DNA of 64,000 nt from Desulfovibrio fairfieldensis (GTDB taxonomy: Bacteria > Desulfobacterota > Desulfovibrionia > Desulfovibrionales > Desulfovibrionaceae), in contig NZ_CP014229.1 of assembly GCF_001553605.1 (NCBI RefSeq), positions 3,314,501 through 3,378,500 of the forward strand, written 5' to 3'. This document shows positions 17,512 through 26,467 of the stretch, in pieces (position 1 is the first letter of the stretch; every line of letters starts with the position of its first letter). The notes beneath the pieces were generated by a model, which saw only the letters and a program-made list of their open reading frames with translations, did not search any database and was not told where the DNA came from. Position numbers and translations under genes: made by a program.

Positions 17512-19029
17512 TTACTTCATCAATGCTGTAAGATAGCGCTGCATGGCAGTGTTGCTTACTGCTCGCGCGTTACCCACGATTTCTACCGCCAGCGAACCGG
17601 CGATATTGCCCAAAAAGGGTATCAATTCCAGCGGCAGGTTCCTGTATGCGGCTAGAGCGGCCACAGAAAAAAGAGCGTCCCCCGCGCCCACGCGATCCAC
17701 GACCGAGGAGGTGAAAGAGGGCGCACGGATGAACCCTTTTTCACTCAACGCTGCGCAGCCATTGCGTCCTTCGGTAACCACAAGTTGACGTACATGGAGG
17801 CGGGCGGCCAAATCTTCCATCATCTCACGCAAATGCATGTTGCTGTTGCGGTATTGCAGCGTGATTTCATGCGAAGCCAGGGATACGAAATCCGCCCGGC
17901 CATAGCGTCCGATAGTATGGTATCCCCTGTTTCCCGCATTGGCTTGCGTGTTGACGGCTAAAAAAAGCGGTCCGGCGCACAGCGTGCTCACCAGCGATTC
18001 TGTGATGCAGCCATGGCCGAAGTCAGCGGCAATTACCATTTCTGCGCGGGACATAGCCGTTTTTACACGCTCTGCGAGCTCCTTTTCTTGAGCTTCCGAC
18101 AAAGGGGTACGGTCCATGTGATAGAGTTCCAGCAACTTTTGCAAGCTATATCCCTCAACCATCCGCTCTTTGCGTAGGGTGGGTGTTGTGGGACGGACCA
18201 CGGCATGCATTTCCACATTGGGGGCAAGGTGGCTGCGGATAAAGTCTTCCTTGCCGTCATCGCCCACCACCGTGCAAAAAATAACTCTCTCTACGTGCTG
18301 GGCCACATGATTGGCCACTGCCGCCGCGCCTCCGGCATACAGTTCACGTGATTTGCACAATAGCGCAAGCACGGGATCCTTGGAGGATGCGCCCAGGCCG
18401 GAGCAGTAGACGTATTCATCCAGAATGGTGTCCCCTACAACCAGCGCCGTTATACCGCCGAAGGAACTCAGGCTGTCTTGGATGTCTGCGATGGAAAAAC
18501 GCTTGCGCAGAAGCTCCAGGTAGTCGCGGCAGTCAGTGGAGAATGTCGAAAAATAGCGGTTTATCAGAGTTGACGAGGAAAAAACGATATCTTCCACAAA
18601 CACGATTTCCACGCCCGCCGCTTCCGCTACTGCCGCTTCGCGTTGGATTTTGCCCGTCGTATCCTCAAGGTTTTTGAACTCCGCGCCCTTGGCATAAATG
18701 TTTGGGCGTAGCAGACGCAATGTTTCTTCTGCTGTGGACCACATGTTAACGGCCACAAAATCAACACAGTCCAGAGAAGCTAGGGCTTCCGCACGCAATG
18801 TTTCGCTGAAGGCCGGCCTGTGAGGCCCTTTGTCCACAAAGCGATCCGGAGTGAGCGTGACCACAAGCACGTCGCCCAAGTCTTTTGCCTGCCGCAGATA
18901 GCGTATGTGTCCGATGTGCAGAAGATCAAAGACACCGTGGCAAAGTATGATACGTTTGCCCAGCTCCCGGAGTTCTGCAAGGCGTGTAGCCAGTAATTCC
19001 AGAGAAGATATTTTTGCGTTGGGAGACAT
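17512..19029 (-). CDS. Bifunctional HldE-like protein: nucleotidyltransferase then PfkB-type kinase (inverted order)
   Basis: Residues about 20-155 form a cytidylyltransferase-fold domain with GVFDLLHIGHIRYL (HxGH) and a later IYAKGAEF; residues about 185-505 form a PfkB sugar kinase with LVVGDTILDEYVY near its start and the catalytic VVDRVGAGDALFS near its end. E. coli HldE has the kinase first and the adenylyltransferase second, so the order here is reversed. The Met at 19029 is chosen, as upstream sequence overlaps the SIS gene. It lies 11 bases after that gene. By family it would phosphorylate a heptose 7-phosphate at C1 and, after dephosphorylation, attach a nucleotide. The sugar and nucleotide are inferred. 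Total length is 505 residues. Confidence 0.82.
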   Translation of the reverse strand: MSPNAKISSLELLATRLAELRELGKRIILCHGVFDLLHIGHIRYLRQAKDLGDVLVVTLTPDRFVDKGPHRPAFSETLRAEALASLDCVDFVAVNMWSTAEETLRLLRPNIYAKGAEFKNLEDTTGKIQREAAVAEAAGVEIVFVEDIVFSSSTLINRYFSTFSTDCRDYLELLRKRFSIADIQDSLSSFGGITALVVGDTILDEYVYCSGLGASSKDPVLALLCKSRELYAGGAAAVANHVAQHVERVIFCTVVGDDGKEDFIRSHLAPNVEMHAVVRPTTPTLRKERMVEGYSLQKLLELYHMDRTPLSEAQEKELAERVKTAMSRAEMVIAADFGHGCITESLVSTLCAGPLFLAVNTQANAGNRGYHTIGRYGRADFVSLASHEITLQYRNSNMHLREMMEDLAARLHVRQLVVTEGRNGCAALSEKGFIRAPSFTSSVVDRVGAGDALFSVAALAAYRNLPLELIPFLGNIAGSLAVEIVGNARAVSNTAMQRYLTALMK

Positions 19030-19040
19030 ACCAGGCCATC

Positions 19041-19652
19041 CTATGCTTGCGACGCGAGGGCGACCAGCAAATCCGTCCAGTAGTGCAAAATAGCGGTGTG
19101 TGCGCTTTCTGCCATGCCATATGTCATAGCGGGGACATAGACGTTGAGATGTCCCCGTTGGCGGCATGCGTTTTCGCCGTCCATGGCCGAAAGCGTAACT
19201 ACATACAAGTTCAGCTCACGCGCGGCGTCAATCACCTTGAGGATATTGGGGGAATTACCCGAACTTGAAATGGTAACAAGCATATCGCCTGCGATGGCGC
19301 GACGGCGCAGGGGATATGCGTATACTTCGCTGTAGCCGATATCGTTGCCTATGGCGGTGACCAAGGCCAAATCTGTAAATACTTGGGTGTGAATATCGGC
19401 GTTTTTGTTGATATCAGCGGCAAAATGGCTGCTCATAGAAGCGCTGGCCCCGTTGCCCGCAAAATAGAGACAGGCCCCATTTTTTTTGAGGGCATAACCG
19501 TTTGTTGTCCACACGGCAAAACCTTCCTCCTGATCCAGCTCCGCTCCGGACGCATCGCGAAAAGATACATCGGCCAAGGTTCGGTTGAGGAGGTACATAA
19601 AGTCCTGCCACCGTTGCTCGTATTTGACTACACCATTACAATATGCGCTCAT
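19041..19652 (-). CDS. SIS-domain sugar phosphate isomerase, GmhA-like
   Basis: A 203-residue single-SIS protein. The phosphate-binding stretch YFAGNGASASMSSHFA (residues 63-78), TAIGNDIGYSEVY and VTISSSGNSPNILKVI are laid out as in phosphoheptose isomerase GmhA, which converts sedoheptulose 7-phosphate to D-glycero-D-manno-heptose 7-phosphate. GmhA enzymes are usually about 190 residues. The C-terminal helix with MAESAHTAILHYWTDLL supplies the usual acidic and His residues. It stands directly upstream of the HldE-like gene, and the split transketolase that could supply its substrate is in the same operon. An A8 run in the coding strand lies at the KKNG segment. Assignment to heptose is from similarity and context. 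Confidence 0.82.
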   Translation of the reverse strand: MSAYCNGVVKYEQRWQDFMYLLNRTLADVSFRDASGAELDQEEGFAVWTTNGYALKKNGACLYFAGNGASASMSSHFAADINKNADIHTQVFTDLALVTAIGNDIGYSEVYAYPLRRRAIAGDMLVTISSSGNSPNILKVIDAARELNLYVVTLSAMDGENACRQRGHLNVYVPAMTYGMAESAHTAILHYWTDLLVALASQA

Positions 19653-19730
19653 GCTGTGTTCCCTGGTAATCGCGTTACATTCGATTTTTTGGATGCGTTT
19701 CCCGTATGTGTGCTAAAGAAACATCGCACA

Positions 19731-21563
19731 TCATGGCCGGGATTCCTCGTATTCCCTCAAGAATGCCGTGACACCTTTCAGAAACAGTTCCACAGGAGGC
19801 AAGGGCATTGCCTGCTCCCCTGCCCGCAGGAGCTTGTCTATCGTAAGGCGGCTTGCGGTCGTTACTTTGTTCCATTGTTCGTTTTCGTAGCACCCTGTGG
19901 CGCTGAACTTACAAGGGAGGGTTAAAAACAATCTGTTCCACAACCGCGTGTAACGGAAGGCCTTGGCCAATTCGGCAAAACCATAGGGAGGCCAGCGCAA
20001 CGCACTGTCTTGTCCGTCTAACGGTTCGATGCCCGCTATGCACACGAGCGCGTTGCCCTGCAGCACGGCCACTTCGTCATGGAGCATCAAAGGCGATATG
20101 GGGCAATCATAATCCACAGTTTCACGTACTACGGTATCCATGGTTGGCTTCAACATGAGGGGCAAGTGGCATGTGCTGTAAGCTACAACACCCTCATCGC
20201 CAACGCTGAATAAATGTAATAATGGGCTAAATAAATGACGAATAGGAAAATTTTCGTGAAATATTGTGGATATTGGGTGTCTATATTTGTGCATCAATGA
20301 ACGCATAAGTTTTTCATCTAGCTCTAAAATGCCATTCTTCATACACTTATTGATGATATCATCAATATATTGTCGGCATATAAATGGCCCAGTGTATAGA
20401 AAAATATTATTTTTACCCTGCTTTTGTAATTGAAGAAGATTTACAAACGTGTCTTTTTGCCAGATAGAGTCGGGCGGGTTTATAATCACATAGCGACCAT
20501 TCCGAGCTGCCGACCGCAAGCTATGATTATGCGCAGCCGTCATAGCTGCATATTTACTGGTAAAATTAAACCCCGGAATGTCCGCCTTGACAGCATGTAA
20601 TACCGTATCAATGAAAATAAAGCGAACATCTGCATGGCGACGCAGTTCTTCATAATGGGGCAACGCCTGTATGCGCGCCATATCTTTATGCGTTGTGTAA
20701 AAAACAAGACGCAGCGTTTCTGTTGAGGCCAGCGCTGGCAGATTACCTGATGCGAGCAGACTAGGCATGCAAAACTTGGCGAAATCATCCACATAGCGCT
20801 CGCCCCATAATACCGTAACAACATCAAAGCCCGGGCCATCTGTAAGCTGTGCTGCGGTACGTTTATGGTCCCTGACAGGCAGATTCCACCATTCGCGGCG
20901 AAATCCCTCCCCGGAGGCCGCCGTTACTCTGTGTGTCAGCAAGCGCATAACAGCCCAACGCGCCAGCTGCATTCCTATACCGTGGTGTTTCCTAGGAACC
21001 GCAGCTCGCAGATAGAAAGCCAGCCAATCCTCTGGAAGTTGCCCATTCTTTTGTAGGACGAAGAAGGCTACACGGAATATATGCTGTACGACAGTGTCCC
21101 AATGCGCCCGCCATGGAAGGCGGGCCATCATATCCCAAGCACGGCGTTTCCTTATGTAGCGAGCCATTGAAGGGTAGTATTTTTGCAGATACGCCTCCAG
21201 GGAGGGTAAAAAAAGGCCCCGTTTTCCCGCCTGTCGTAATATCGTTGTCAGTGCCTGCACGGGTGACATACGCCACACCAGAAAGGTGTCGATTTCCTCC
21301 AGCACATCCGCCCGCGCATAAAATGTACTGTGTATCGCGCGCAGCCAGGTGATGGCCATGGCAGATGGCAGTAGCAGCGATAATTCAAGGGCTAACGGAT
21401 ATGCGTAAGGGTACTTGGATAAAATTTTATGGCAGCGCCGGATTCTTTCTTGTCCGGCACAGGGTGGGAGAGTATAGCCCAGCATTCCCGCCGTCAAATC
21501 CGCATAGTTCTGGATTTCTTTCAAATAGCAGGTGTCGTCGATGGCTTGGGCAGACATATTCAT
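19731..21563 (-). CDS. Uncharacterised protein with GT-A-like glycosyltransferase segment
   Basis: This 610-residue protein is the first gene of the leftward run. No complete family is recognised. The middle begins FDVVTVLWGERYVDDF at about residue 250 and continues through PSLLASGNLPAL, LRLVFYTTHKDM and DVRFIFIDTV. This resembles the first strands and helices of a GT-A nucleotide-sugar glycosyltransferase, but no DxD motif is obvious. The N-terminal 240 residues are basic and helical, with many Arg and Trp. The part at 20200-20600 is markedly AT-rich compared with its flanks, a possible sign of mosaic origin. Spacing to the SIS gene is 78 bases, so an operon is plausible. It is probably a glycosyltransferase or glycan-assembly protein. 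Confidence 0.55.
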   Translation of the reverse strand: MNMSAQAIDDTCYLKEIQNYADLTAGMLGYTLPPCAGQERIRRCHKILSKYPYAYPLALELSLLLPSAMAITWLRAIHSTFYARADVLEEIDTFLVWRMSPVQALTTILRQAGKRGLFLPSLEAYLQKYYPSMARYIRKRRAWDMMARLPWRAHWDTVVQHIFRVAFFVLQKNGQLPEDWLAFYLRAAVPRKHHGIGMQLARWAVMRLLTHRVTAASGEGFRREWWNLPVRDHKRTAAQLTDGPGFDVVTVLWGERYVDDFAKFCMPSLLASGNLPALASTETLRLVFYTTHKDMARIQALPHYEELRRHADVRFIFIDTVLHAVKADIPGFNFTSKYAAMTAAHNHSLRSAARNGRYVIINPPDSIWQKDTFVNLLQLQKQGKNNIFLYTGPFICRQYIDDIINKCMKNGILELDEKLMRSLMHKYRHPISTIFHENFPIRHLFSPLLHLFSVGDEGVVAYSTCHLPLMLKPTMDTVVRETVDYDCPISPLMLHDEVAVLQGNALVCIAGIEPLDGQDSALRWPPYGFAELAKAFRYTRLWNRLFLTLPCKFSATGCYENEQWNKVTTASRLTIDKLLRAGEQAMPLPPVELFLKGVTAFLREYEESRP

Positions 21564-22171
21564 GGCTGGGCCTAGGTGCAGAGTGTCAACACGTTATTTA
21601 CCCAAGAGCACTGTGAGGACGTTGAAAATTGTAATATTCTGCTCAGACAGGTAAATCGGATGCCATTTTCCATTTTGATGCCGTGTGGTGAGGCATATCA
21701 GGCGACGGCAAACTATAAAAACTATGTGGTGCTTTTCGTTGTCTAGTCAGCAAGTATCGCCATATGCGTAACTATAAAGGCGTTATCTTCAAAAATTCAG
21801 CGCTATTCTCCCTACAGCGGCAAAAAAGAGGCATTCGTATGTGTGCTGCCCCGTGCGAAGCCCCTCCTCATACTCACTGCCCCCATTATCCGTAATCATC
21901 AGCTGGACAACGGCCTCATTATTTATGCAGGCCCCATCTGGCCGTTCGTCACAGCCTTAACGGAATCAGCGAACGCTACAGTCTATCGAGAGAGTATCGA
22001 GAGCGCAAGCCGTGGATGTAGTGAGCACAACAGCAGTTCAACAATACGGATCAACAACAAAATGGACATTTCCGCCGCCGTGTGGCGAGGGCCCCGGTGC
22101 TATGCGGGAATTCCCATCTGTGCTGCCACGGACATCGATTTCATGCTTGACCTAGCATAGTCGAAAAGGGA
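21564..22171. other. Intergenic, no supported gene
   Basis: About 600 bases between the start of the leftward glycan run and the transposase remnant. It is AT-rich close to 21600-21850, where the promoter of the leftward operon would be expected, but no convincing -35/-10 pair stands out. A 105-codon open frame at 21843-22160 has no ribosome site or recognisable motif and is treated as non-coding. Confidence 0.5.
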
Positions 22172-22910
22172 ATGCTGGTGAATGTCTTCTGGCCCGCGCC
22201 GTGTGGTACGGAGGAATCCACTCTGGCGGACTTTGAACGGGATTTCGTGGTGCAAAGTTCTTGCTATTTGCTTGAAGTCAAAATCGTCGCAATAGATGGT
22301 AAAACATTATGTTCTTCATTTGACAAAACAAAATGTATAGCAGCACTGCATACAACAAGCGCCTGGGCGACGGAAGCTAGAATGGTCTTGGAATAATGTG
22401 ATGTCAGTAGCAAAAATGAGATTACAGAAATTCCTGAACTTTTGAAGCTAGTTGATGTAAAGTGTGCTATCATTGATGCTATAGGGTGCCCCCCAAAATC
22501 TTGCCGATGTCATTAGCAAAGATAAAAAGGCTGACTGGGCGTTTGTTTTGAAGAAAAATCAGCCCGACCCTGGAAGAGTCACGACCAAGCGAGCCCAGCT
22601 CTTGTCTATTTTAGACAGCGATGGGCAATATCAGTTTTTCTCGAAAGATTAGATACATCCGCTTTGGGCGCGGCATGTTTGCGGCTTTCAGAGCGTTTTG
22701 ATCTCGATATTGGAAATATCCAAATGTTCTGCGCTGATTTTTCGTAAAAATCCGCTCCGTGAAGCGTTATGATCGCAAGGCGAATTTGCTTCAGATGTTG
22801 CGGTGAAGGAGCTTTAGACGTAGGCGAGTCTACAAGCCGTATGGCTAAAGATCGCAATGCTGGCAACTACTGAAGACATCCTGATACTTCGCCGTTAAGC
22901 GATAATTTCA
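22172..22910 (+). pseudogene. ISAs1-family transposase remnant
   Basis: Pieces of an ISAs1-type DDE transposase lie in order in different frames. First comes KIVAIDGKTLCSSFDKTK with IAALHTTSAWATEARMVL, the diagnostic IDGK and SAWA segments. After a stop comes NEITEIPELLKLVDVK with AIIDAIGC (first catalytic Asp region), and in the next frame NLADVISKDKKADWAFVLK followed by KNQPDP. A last trace near 22800-22870 reads ALDVGESTSRMAKDRNAGNY, like the conserved LDV-F-ED-SR...N region at the C-terminus. Frameshifts, stops and internal losses show it is dead. It separates the glycan locus from the tetronate operon and marks an old insertion or recombination point. Confidence 0.75.
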
Positions 22911-22923
22911 AGCACAAAATACG

Positions 22924-23805
22924 TTAGGATTTTTGCGGCAGCTCAATGCCGGGAAAGATTTTGATTACCGCCGCATCGTCTTCTTGGCCGAGGCCCTGTG
23001 CCCGGGCCGTAACGAACTGTTGCAGCGCGGCCGCGGCTAGGGGGGCGGGCATTTCCTGCTCCCGCGTGGTTTCGCTGACGATGCCCAGGTCCTTGACGAA
23101 GATGTTCACCGCGCTCAGAGGCGTGTAATCACCTGCAAGCACATGGGCCATGCGGTTTTCAAACATCCAGGAATTGCCTGCCGCGTTGGTGATGACCGTG
23201 TAGATGTCCTCGGCCGGCAGCCCCAGGGCCATGGTTTCGGCGGCCACGGCGATATGCACTCCGGCCAGCAGTTGATTGACCACCTTCATGGCTGAACCCA
23301 TGCCCGCCTTGTCGCCCAGGCGGTATACAGTGCCCACCGCGTCCCGCAACGCGGTTTCGGCCTTGGCGAAGGCCTTGGGCGCGCCTGAGGCCATGACGGT
23401 CATCTGACCGGCGGCGGCTTTGACCGGGCCGCCGGAAATGGGCGCGTCCAGATAGAGCTGGCCGAAGTCGGCCAGGCGTTGTTCCATGTTCCGGGCGAAG
23501 TCCGGCTTCACCGTGCTGCACCCCACCACGAGAGCGCCCGGCTTCATCGCCTGCGTGGCCTTGCCATGACCGAAAAGCACGTCCTCCATCTGGGCGGCGT
23601 TGACCACCACCAGAAAAAGTACGTCCGCCATGGCTGCGGCTGCCGCCGGGTCGGCGGACGTCTGACCGCCCGCTTCGGCAAAAGACGCCAGAGCCGCCGG
23701 GTTGACGTCGCAGCCCACGGTTTTCAGGCCCGCGCGCAGCAGCGACTGCGCCAAACCCATGCCCATGGCTCCCAGACCGATGACCGCGTATGTCTGTTGC
23801 GACAT
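22924..23805 (-). CDS. ltnD: L-threonate dehydrogenase
   Basis: The Met at 23805 with AAAGGAGG upstream gives 293 residues. It is a beta-hydroxyacid dehydrogenase: NAD-binding GLGAMGMGLAQSL at residues 9-21, the substrate signature DAPISGGPVKAAAGQMTVM, and the catalytic-lysine helix GSAMKVVNQLLAGVH. Family order and neighbours (otnI, otnC, otnK) point to LtnD, which oxidises a four-carbon aldonate (L-threonate) at C2 to 2-oxo-tetronate. The gene is complete, the last of a leftward operon, and 34 bases downstream of otnI. It is one of only two intact enzymes in this operon, so the pathway cannot run as encoded here. A related hydroxyacid dehydrogenase specificity cannot be excluded. Confidence 0.85.
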   Translation of the reverse strand: MSQQTYAVIGLGAMGMGLAQSLLRAGLKTVGCDVNPAALASFAEAGGQTSADPAAAAAMADVLFLVVVNAAQMEDVLFGHGKATQAMKPGALVVGCSTVKPDFARNMEQRLADFGQLYLDAPISGGPVKAAAGQMTVMASGAPKAFAKAETALRDAVGTVYRLGDKAGMGSAMKVVNQLLAGVHIAVAAETMALGLPAEDIYTVITNAAGNSWMFENRMAHVLAGDYTPLSAVNIFVKDLGIVSETTREQEMPAPLAAAALQQFVTARAQGLGQEDDAAVIKIFPGIELPQKS

Positions 23806-23839
23806 GTGATCCTCCTTTACATGTGAAAAAACCGCGCCT

Positions 23840-24634
23840 TCAGCAATGATTCGGAACCACGTCGAAGGCGCGGATCCAACCCAACCCGTCCACGGTCTTG
23901 CCTGCCGGATTATACTCGCAGCCCACCACGCCCTGGTAGCCGAGCTCATCCAGCAGGCCCAGGAGATAGGGATAGTTGAGTTCGCCCTGATCCGGTTCGT
24001 GCCGGTCCGGCACGCCGGCCAGCTGGCAGTGTCCGATAAGCGGGAAAAAGCGCCGCAGGCGACCGGAGATGTTGCCCTGTTCCATCTGGCAGTGGAAGAA
24101 GTCAAATTGCAGGCGCACGTTGGGCAGTCCCAGACTTTCGATATAACCGGCGGCCTGTTCCTGGACGCGCAGGAAATAGCGCGGCATGCTGTATTGGTTG
24201 ATGGGCTCCAGGCAGAGCTCCAGACCCTCGTCAGCTAGGCGCTGCGCGGCCCTGCGGATATTGCCCAGATACGTTGTCAGCATAATTTCGGCGGACGCGC
24301 CCGGCAGGCGGTTGCCGGCCATGGCGTGCAGGCGCGGGCAGTTCAGAGCCTGAGCATACAGCACGGCCTTTTCCACAGCGTCGTCGAATTCCTTTTCCCT
24401 GCCCGGCAGACAGGCCAGGCCGCGCTCCCCGGCGGCCCAGTCGCCGGGCGGCAGATTGAACAGAGCTTGTTTGAGCCTGTTGCGTTCCAGGGCACGGGCC
24501 AGATCCTCAGGCGCGAACTCATAGGGAAAAAGATACTCCACCCATTGGAAACCCTGATCCGCCGCCGCGCTGAAGCGGTCGAGGAAGGGCAGTTCCGTGA
24601 ACATCATGGTCAGATTGGCGGCGAAACGGGGCAT
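23840..24634 (-). CDS. otnI: 2-oxo-tetronate isomerase (hydroxypyruvate isomerase family)
   Basis: The start at 24634 (MPRFAANLTMMF) has AAGGAGG eight bases upstream and gives 264 residues. It has the TIM-barrel hydroxypyruvate-isomerase/OtnI pattern: FLDRFSAAADQGFQWVEYLF, LCLEPINQYSMPRYFL (metal-binding Glu), VRLQFDFFHCQMEQGN, GHCQLAGVPDRHEPD, and GVVGCEYNPAGKT carrying the final metal-binding Glu. It would convert 2-oxo-tetronate to 3-oxo-tetronate, between LtnD and OtnK. It is complete with normal length and lies just downstream of the interrupted otnC. Hydroxypyruvate isomerase (hyi) is the alternative, but the operon favours OtnI. Confidence 0.85.
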   Translation of the reverse strand: MPRFAANLTMMFTELPFLDRFSAAADQGFQWVEYLFPYEFAPEDLARALERNRLKQALFNLPPGDWAAGERGLACLPGREKEFDDAVEKAVLYAQALNCPRLHAMAGNRLPGASAEIMLTTYLGNIRRAAQRLADEGLELCLEPINQYSMPRYFLRVQEQAAGYIESLGLPNVRLQFDFFHCQMEQGNISGRLRRFFPLIGHCQLAGVPDRHEPDQGELNYPYLLGLLDELGYQGVVGCEYNPAGKTVDGLGWIRAFDVVPNHC

Positions 24635-24645
24635 GGCGGACCTCC

Positions 24646-25305
24646 TTATGTCCTGGACGGATTGGCGGAATGCGGGTGCAGGGCGGCGCGCTCTTCGGCG
24701 TTGAGCGGGCGCGCCGCCTGGCCGTTGAGAATGAAATACAGCCGGGCCGTGGCTTACAGCTCCTCGCTGTTGCCCACGGCCGTTTCCAGGCTCGGGCCGC
24801 AAACCACGGAGCCGTGATTGGCCAGCAGCACGGCCGTTCGCCCCGGCAACAGACGGGCAAGGTCTGCGCCGATGTCCGCGCTTCCCGGCATGCGGTACGG
24901 GGCCAGGGGCAGCGTGCCGATGCGCAGGACAAAATACGGCGTCAACGGAGGCAGACAATCCGCCGGGTCAAGATTTGCCAGGCAAGCCAGGGCCGTGGCG
25001 TAGGGGGAATGCAGATGCACCACGGCCCCGCAGTCCGCGTTGGCCGAGTAACAGGCCAGATGCATGGGCACTTCCTTGGTGGGGGGCGGGCCGTCCAGAT
25101 GGTTTCCCCGGGCGTCCAGCAGGCTCAGGGCGTCGGTGTGCAGATTGCCGAGACTGCGCCCGGTGGGCGTGGTCAGCAGCCTGCCGTCCGACAGACGCAC
25201 GCTGAGATTGCCGGAATTGCCGCCGGACAGAGCGCGTTCGAACAGGGAGCGTCCGTGGCGGACCATATCTCGACGCAGGATGTCTTCCGCGGCAATACTG
25301 TTCAT
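24646..25305 (-). pseudogene. otnC: 3-oxo-tetronate 4-phosphate decarboxylase, interrupted by an in-frame TAA
   Basis: A class II aldolase/adducin-type protein (OtnC/YgbL): GNSGNLSVRL, TPTGRSLG, VVHLHSPYATAL with the metal-binding HxH and VLLANHGSVV with the third His. The frame from Met 25305 stops at a TAA (24756-24754) after GNSEEL, but the same frame continues past it as ATARLYFILNGQAARPL and ends at 24646, exactly the expected C-terminal helix of the family. A single base change would explain the stop. The missing 35 residues belong to the tail rather than the active site, so partial activity is conceivable. The start overlaps the otnK stop by ATGA. Function by family: decarboxylation to dihydroxyacetone phosphate. 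Confidence 0.75.
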
Positions 25306-26045
25306 GGCTTCACTCCCGTGCGGGGCGTCGGCAGCATGGCCAGGGCTCGGCTGAAAAAGTCCCGGCCGCCGAAATTGCCCGATTTCAACACCAAGGGCAA
25401 GGGCGGTTCGCCAAGCCCTCCCGCATTGAATATCCAAGGTACGTCAGGCGCGATCTGTGCCCCGATGCGCATGGCCCGCACCTGCAATGCCTGGGCCACG
25501 GCTCCGGAGCTTTCACCTCCGGCCACAATAATGTGCCGGGCCCCGGCCCGGCGACAGGCCTGAGCGATGCGCCCCAAGGCGTTTTCCACCAATTGGCCGG
25601 AACGTTCTTTGCCCAGCCGGGACTGCACCGCACCGACCACCGCGGATTCCGCACTGGCCCGGACCACCACCGGATCAGTACCCAGATGTGCCGCCGCCCA
25701 ACCGCAAAGCTCATCCAGATAGGCCGCATCCCCTAGGCGGAAGGCATCCAGTTGTCTGGTGGGGTGGCCGTGTCGGGCCAGTTCGGCCAGTTGGGTCAAC
25801 GTGGCCTCGGAAGAACTGCCCGAAAGAATCAGAGCCGACCCCCCCGGACTCAGGCCGCAGCGCGGCGGCCTGCTCCCCGTTCAGCAGGCCCTGGCGGCGG
25901 AAATTCTCCGCCAGACCCAGTGCCAGACCGCTGCCGCCGGTCAGCAGGGGCAGATCGGCACAGGCCTGGCCCAGCGTCAGCAGGTCCGCATCTTCCAGGG
26001 CGTCGGTTACGGCAAGCCGAGCCAGAGGGTGGACAATGGAAAACC
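25302..26045 (-). pseudogene. otnK: 3-oxo-tetronate kinase remnant (5' truncated and frameshifted)
   Basis: Only the C-terminal part, about 240 codons of an expected 420, is present. The first recognisable residues LARLAVTDALEDADLL follow directly on the tctB frame region near 26045. TGGSGLALGLAENFRRQG follows, and then the frame breaks at a run of seven G (25845-25839 on the coding strand). Six G would give GGSALILSGSSSEATL and run on into the long C-terminal piece with HIIVAGGESSGAVAQAL and KSGNFGGRDFF, which are the conserved C-terminal motifs of the DUF1537/OtnK family. The N-terminal sugar-binding domain is gone, probably through a deletion that joined tctB to otnK. Not functional as encoded. 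Confidence 0.8.
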
Positions 26046-26446
26046 TGCCGGAAGAGGAAAAACACCCCACCCGCCAGCAGGGCGTTCAGCGCCAGCCCCT
26101 TTGCGTCGGGCCTGCTCTCCGTCAGAAGGGTAAACAGGGCGAAAAGCAGCAGAAAGGTGCTCAGGCTGAAACCCAGCCAAGGCAGGGCCAGAAGATAGAC
26201 GGGCAGGGCGATGACCACATAGAGCCGCGTGCCTTGGAACAGTTCCCGCATATGCGCGGACAGGCATTTTTTCCAATCCCGTGCCAGAAGCAACAGGTCC
26301 ACGACAATGATGCCCGTCAGCACGAAGCGGGGCATGCCTTCCGGGCTGCTGGATGCGCCGACCAAGCTCTTTTTGAAGAAAAAAGTGCTGTAAAACAGAG
26401 CCGCGGCCGCAGCCACCACAATGCTCAGAAAGATCCTGCTACCCAT
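25850..26446 (-). pseudogene. TctB-type small membrane subunit, 3' end fused to otnK remnant
   Basis: The first 128 residues are a typical TctB: four hydrophobic helices, including FLSIVVAAAAALFYSTFF, FVLTGIIVVDLLLLA, LYVVIALPVYLLALPWLGF and FLLLFALFTLLTESRP. After GGVFFLFRQVF the frame enters sequence that in the neighbouring frame is otnK, and it ends with an Arg/Pro/Gly-rich tail with no family resemblance. TctB proteins are normally about 150-170 residues, so only the last loop and a short tail are lost. The start at 26446 lies 21 bases after the tctA stop. Whether the truncated protein still works is unknown; its transporter partners are frameshifted. Confidence 0.65.
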
Positions 26447-26467
26447 TACAACCTCCCGAGGATGGGT

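Noticed and set aside
21843..22160. 105-codon rightward frame as a gene
   Set aside because: No ribosome site, motif or family resemblance; it is next to a dead transposase.
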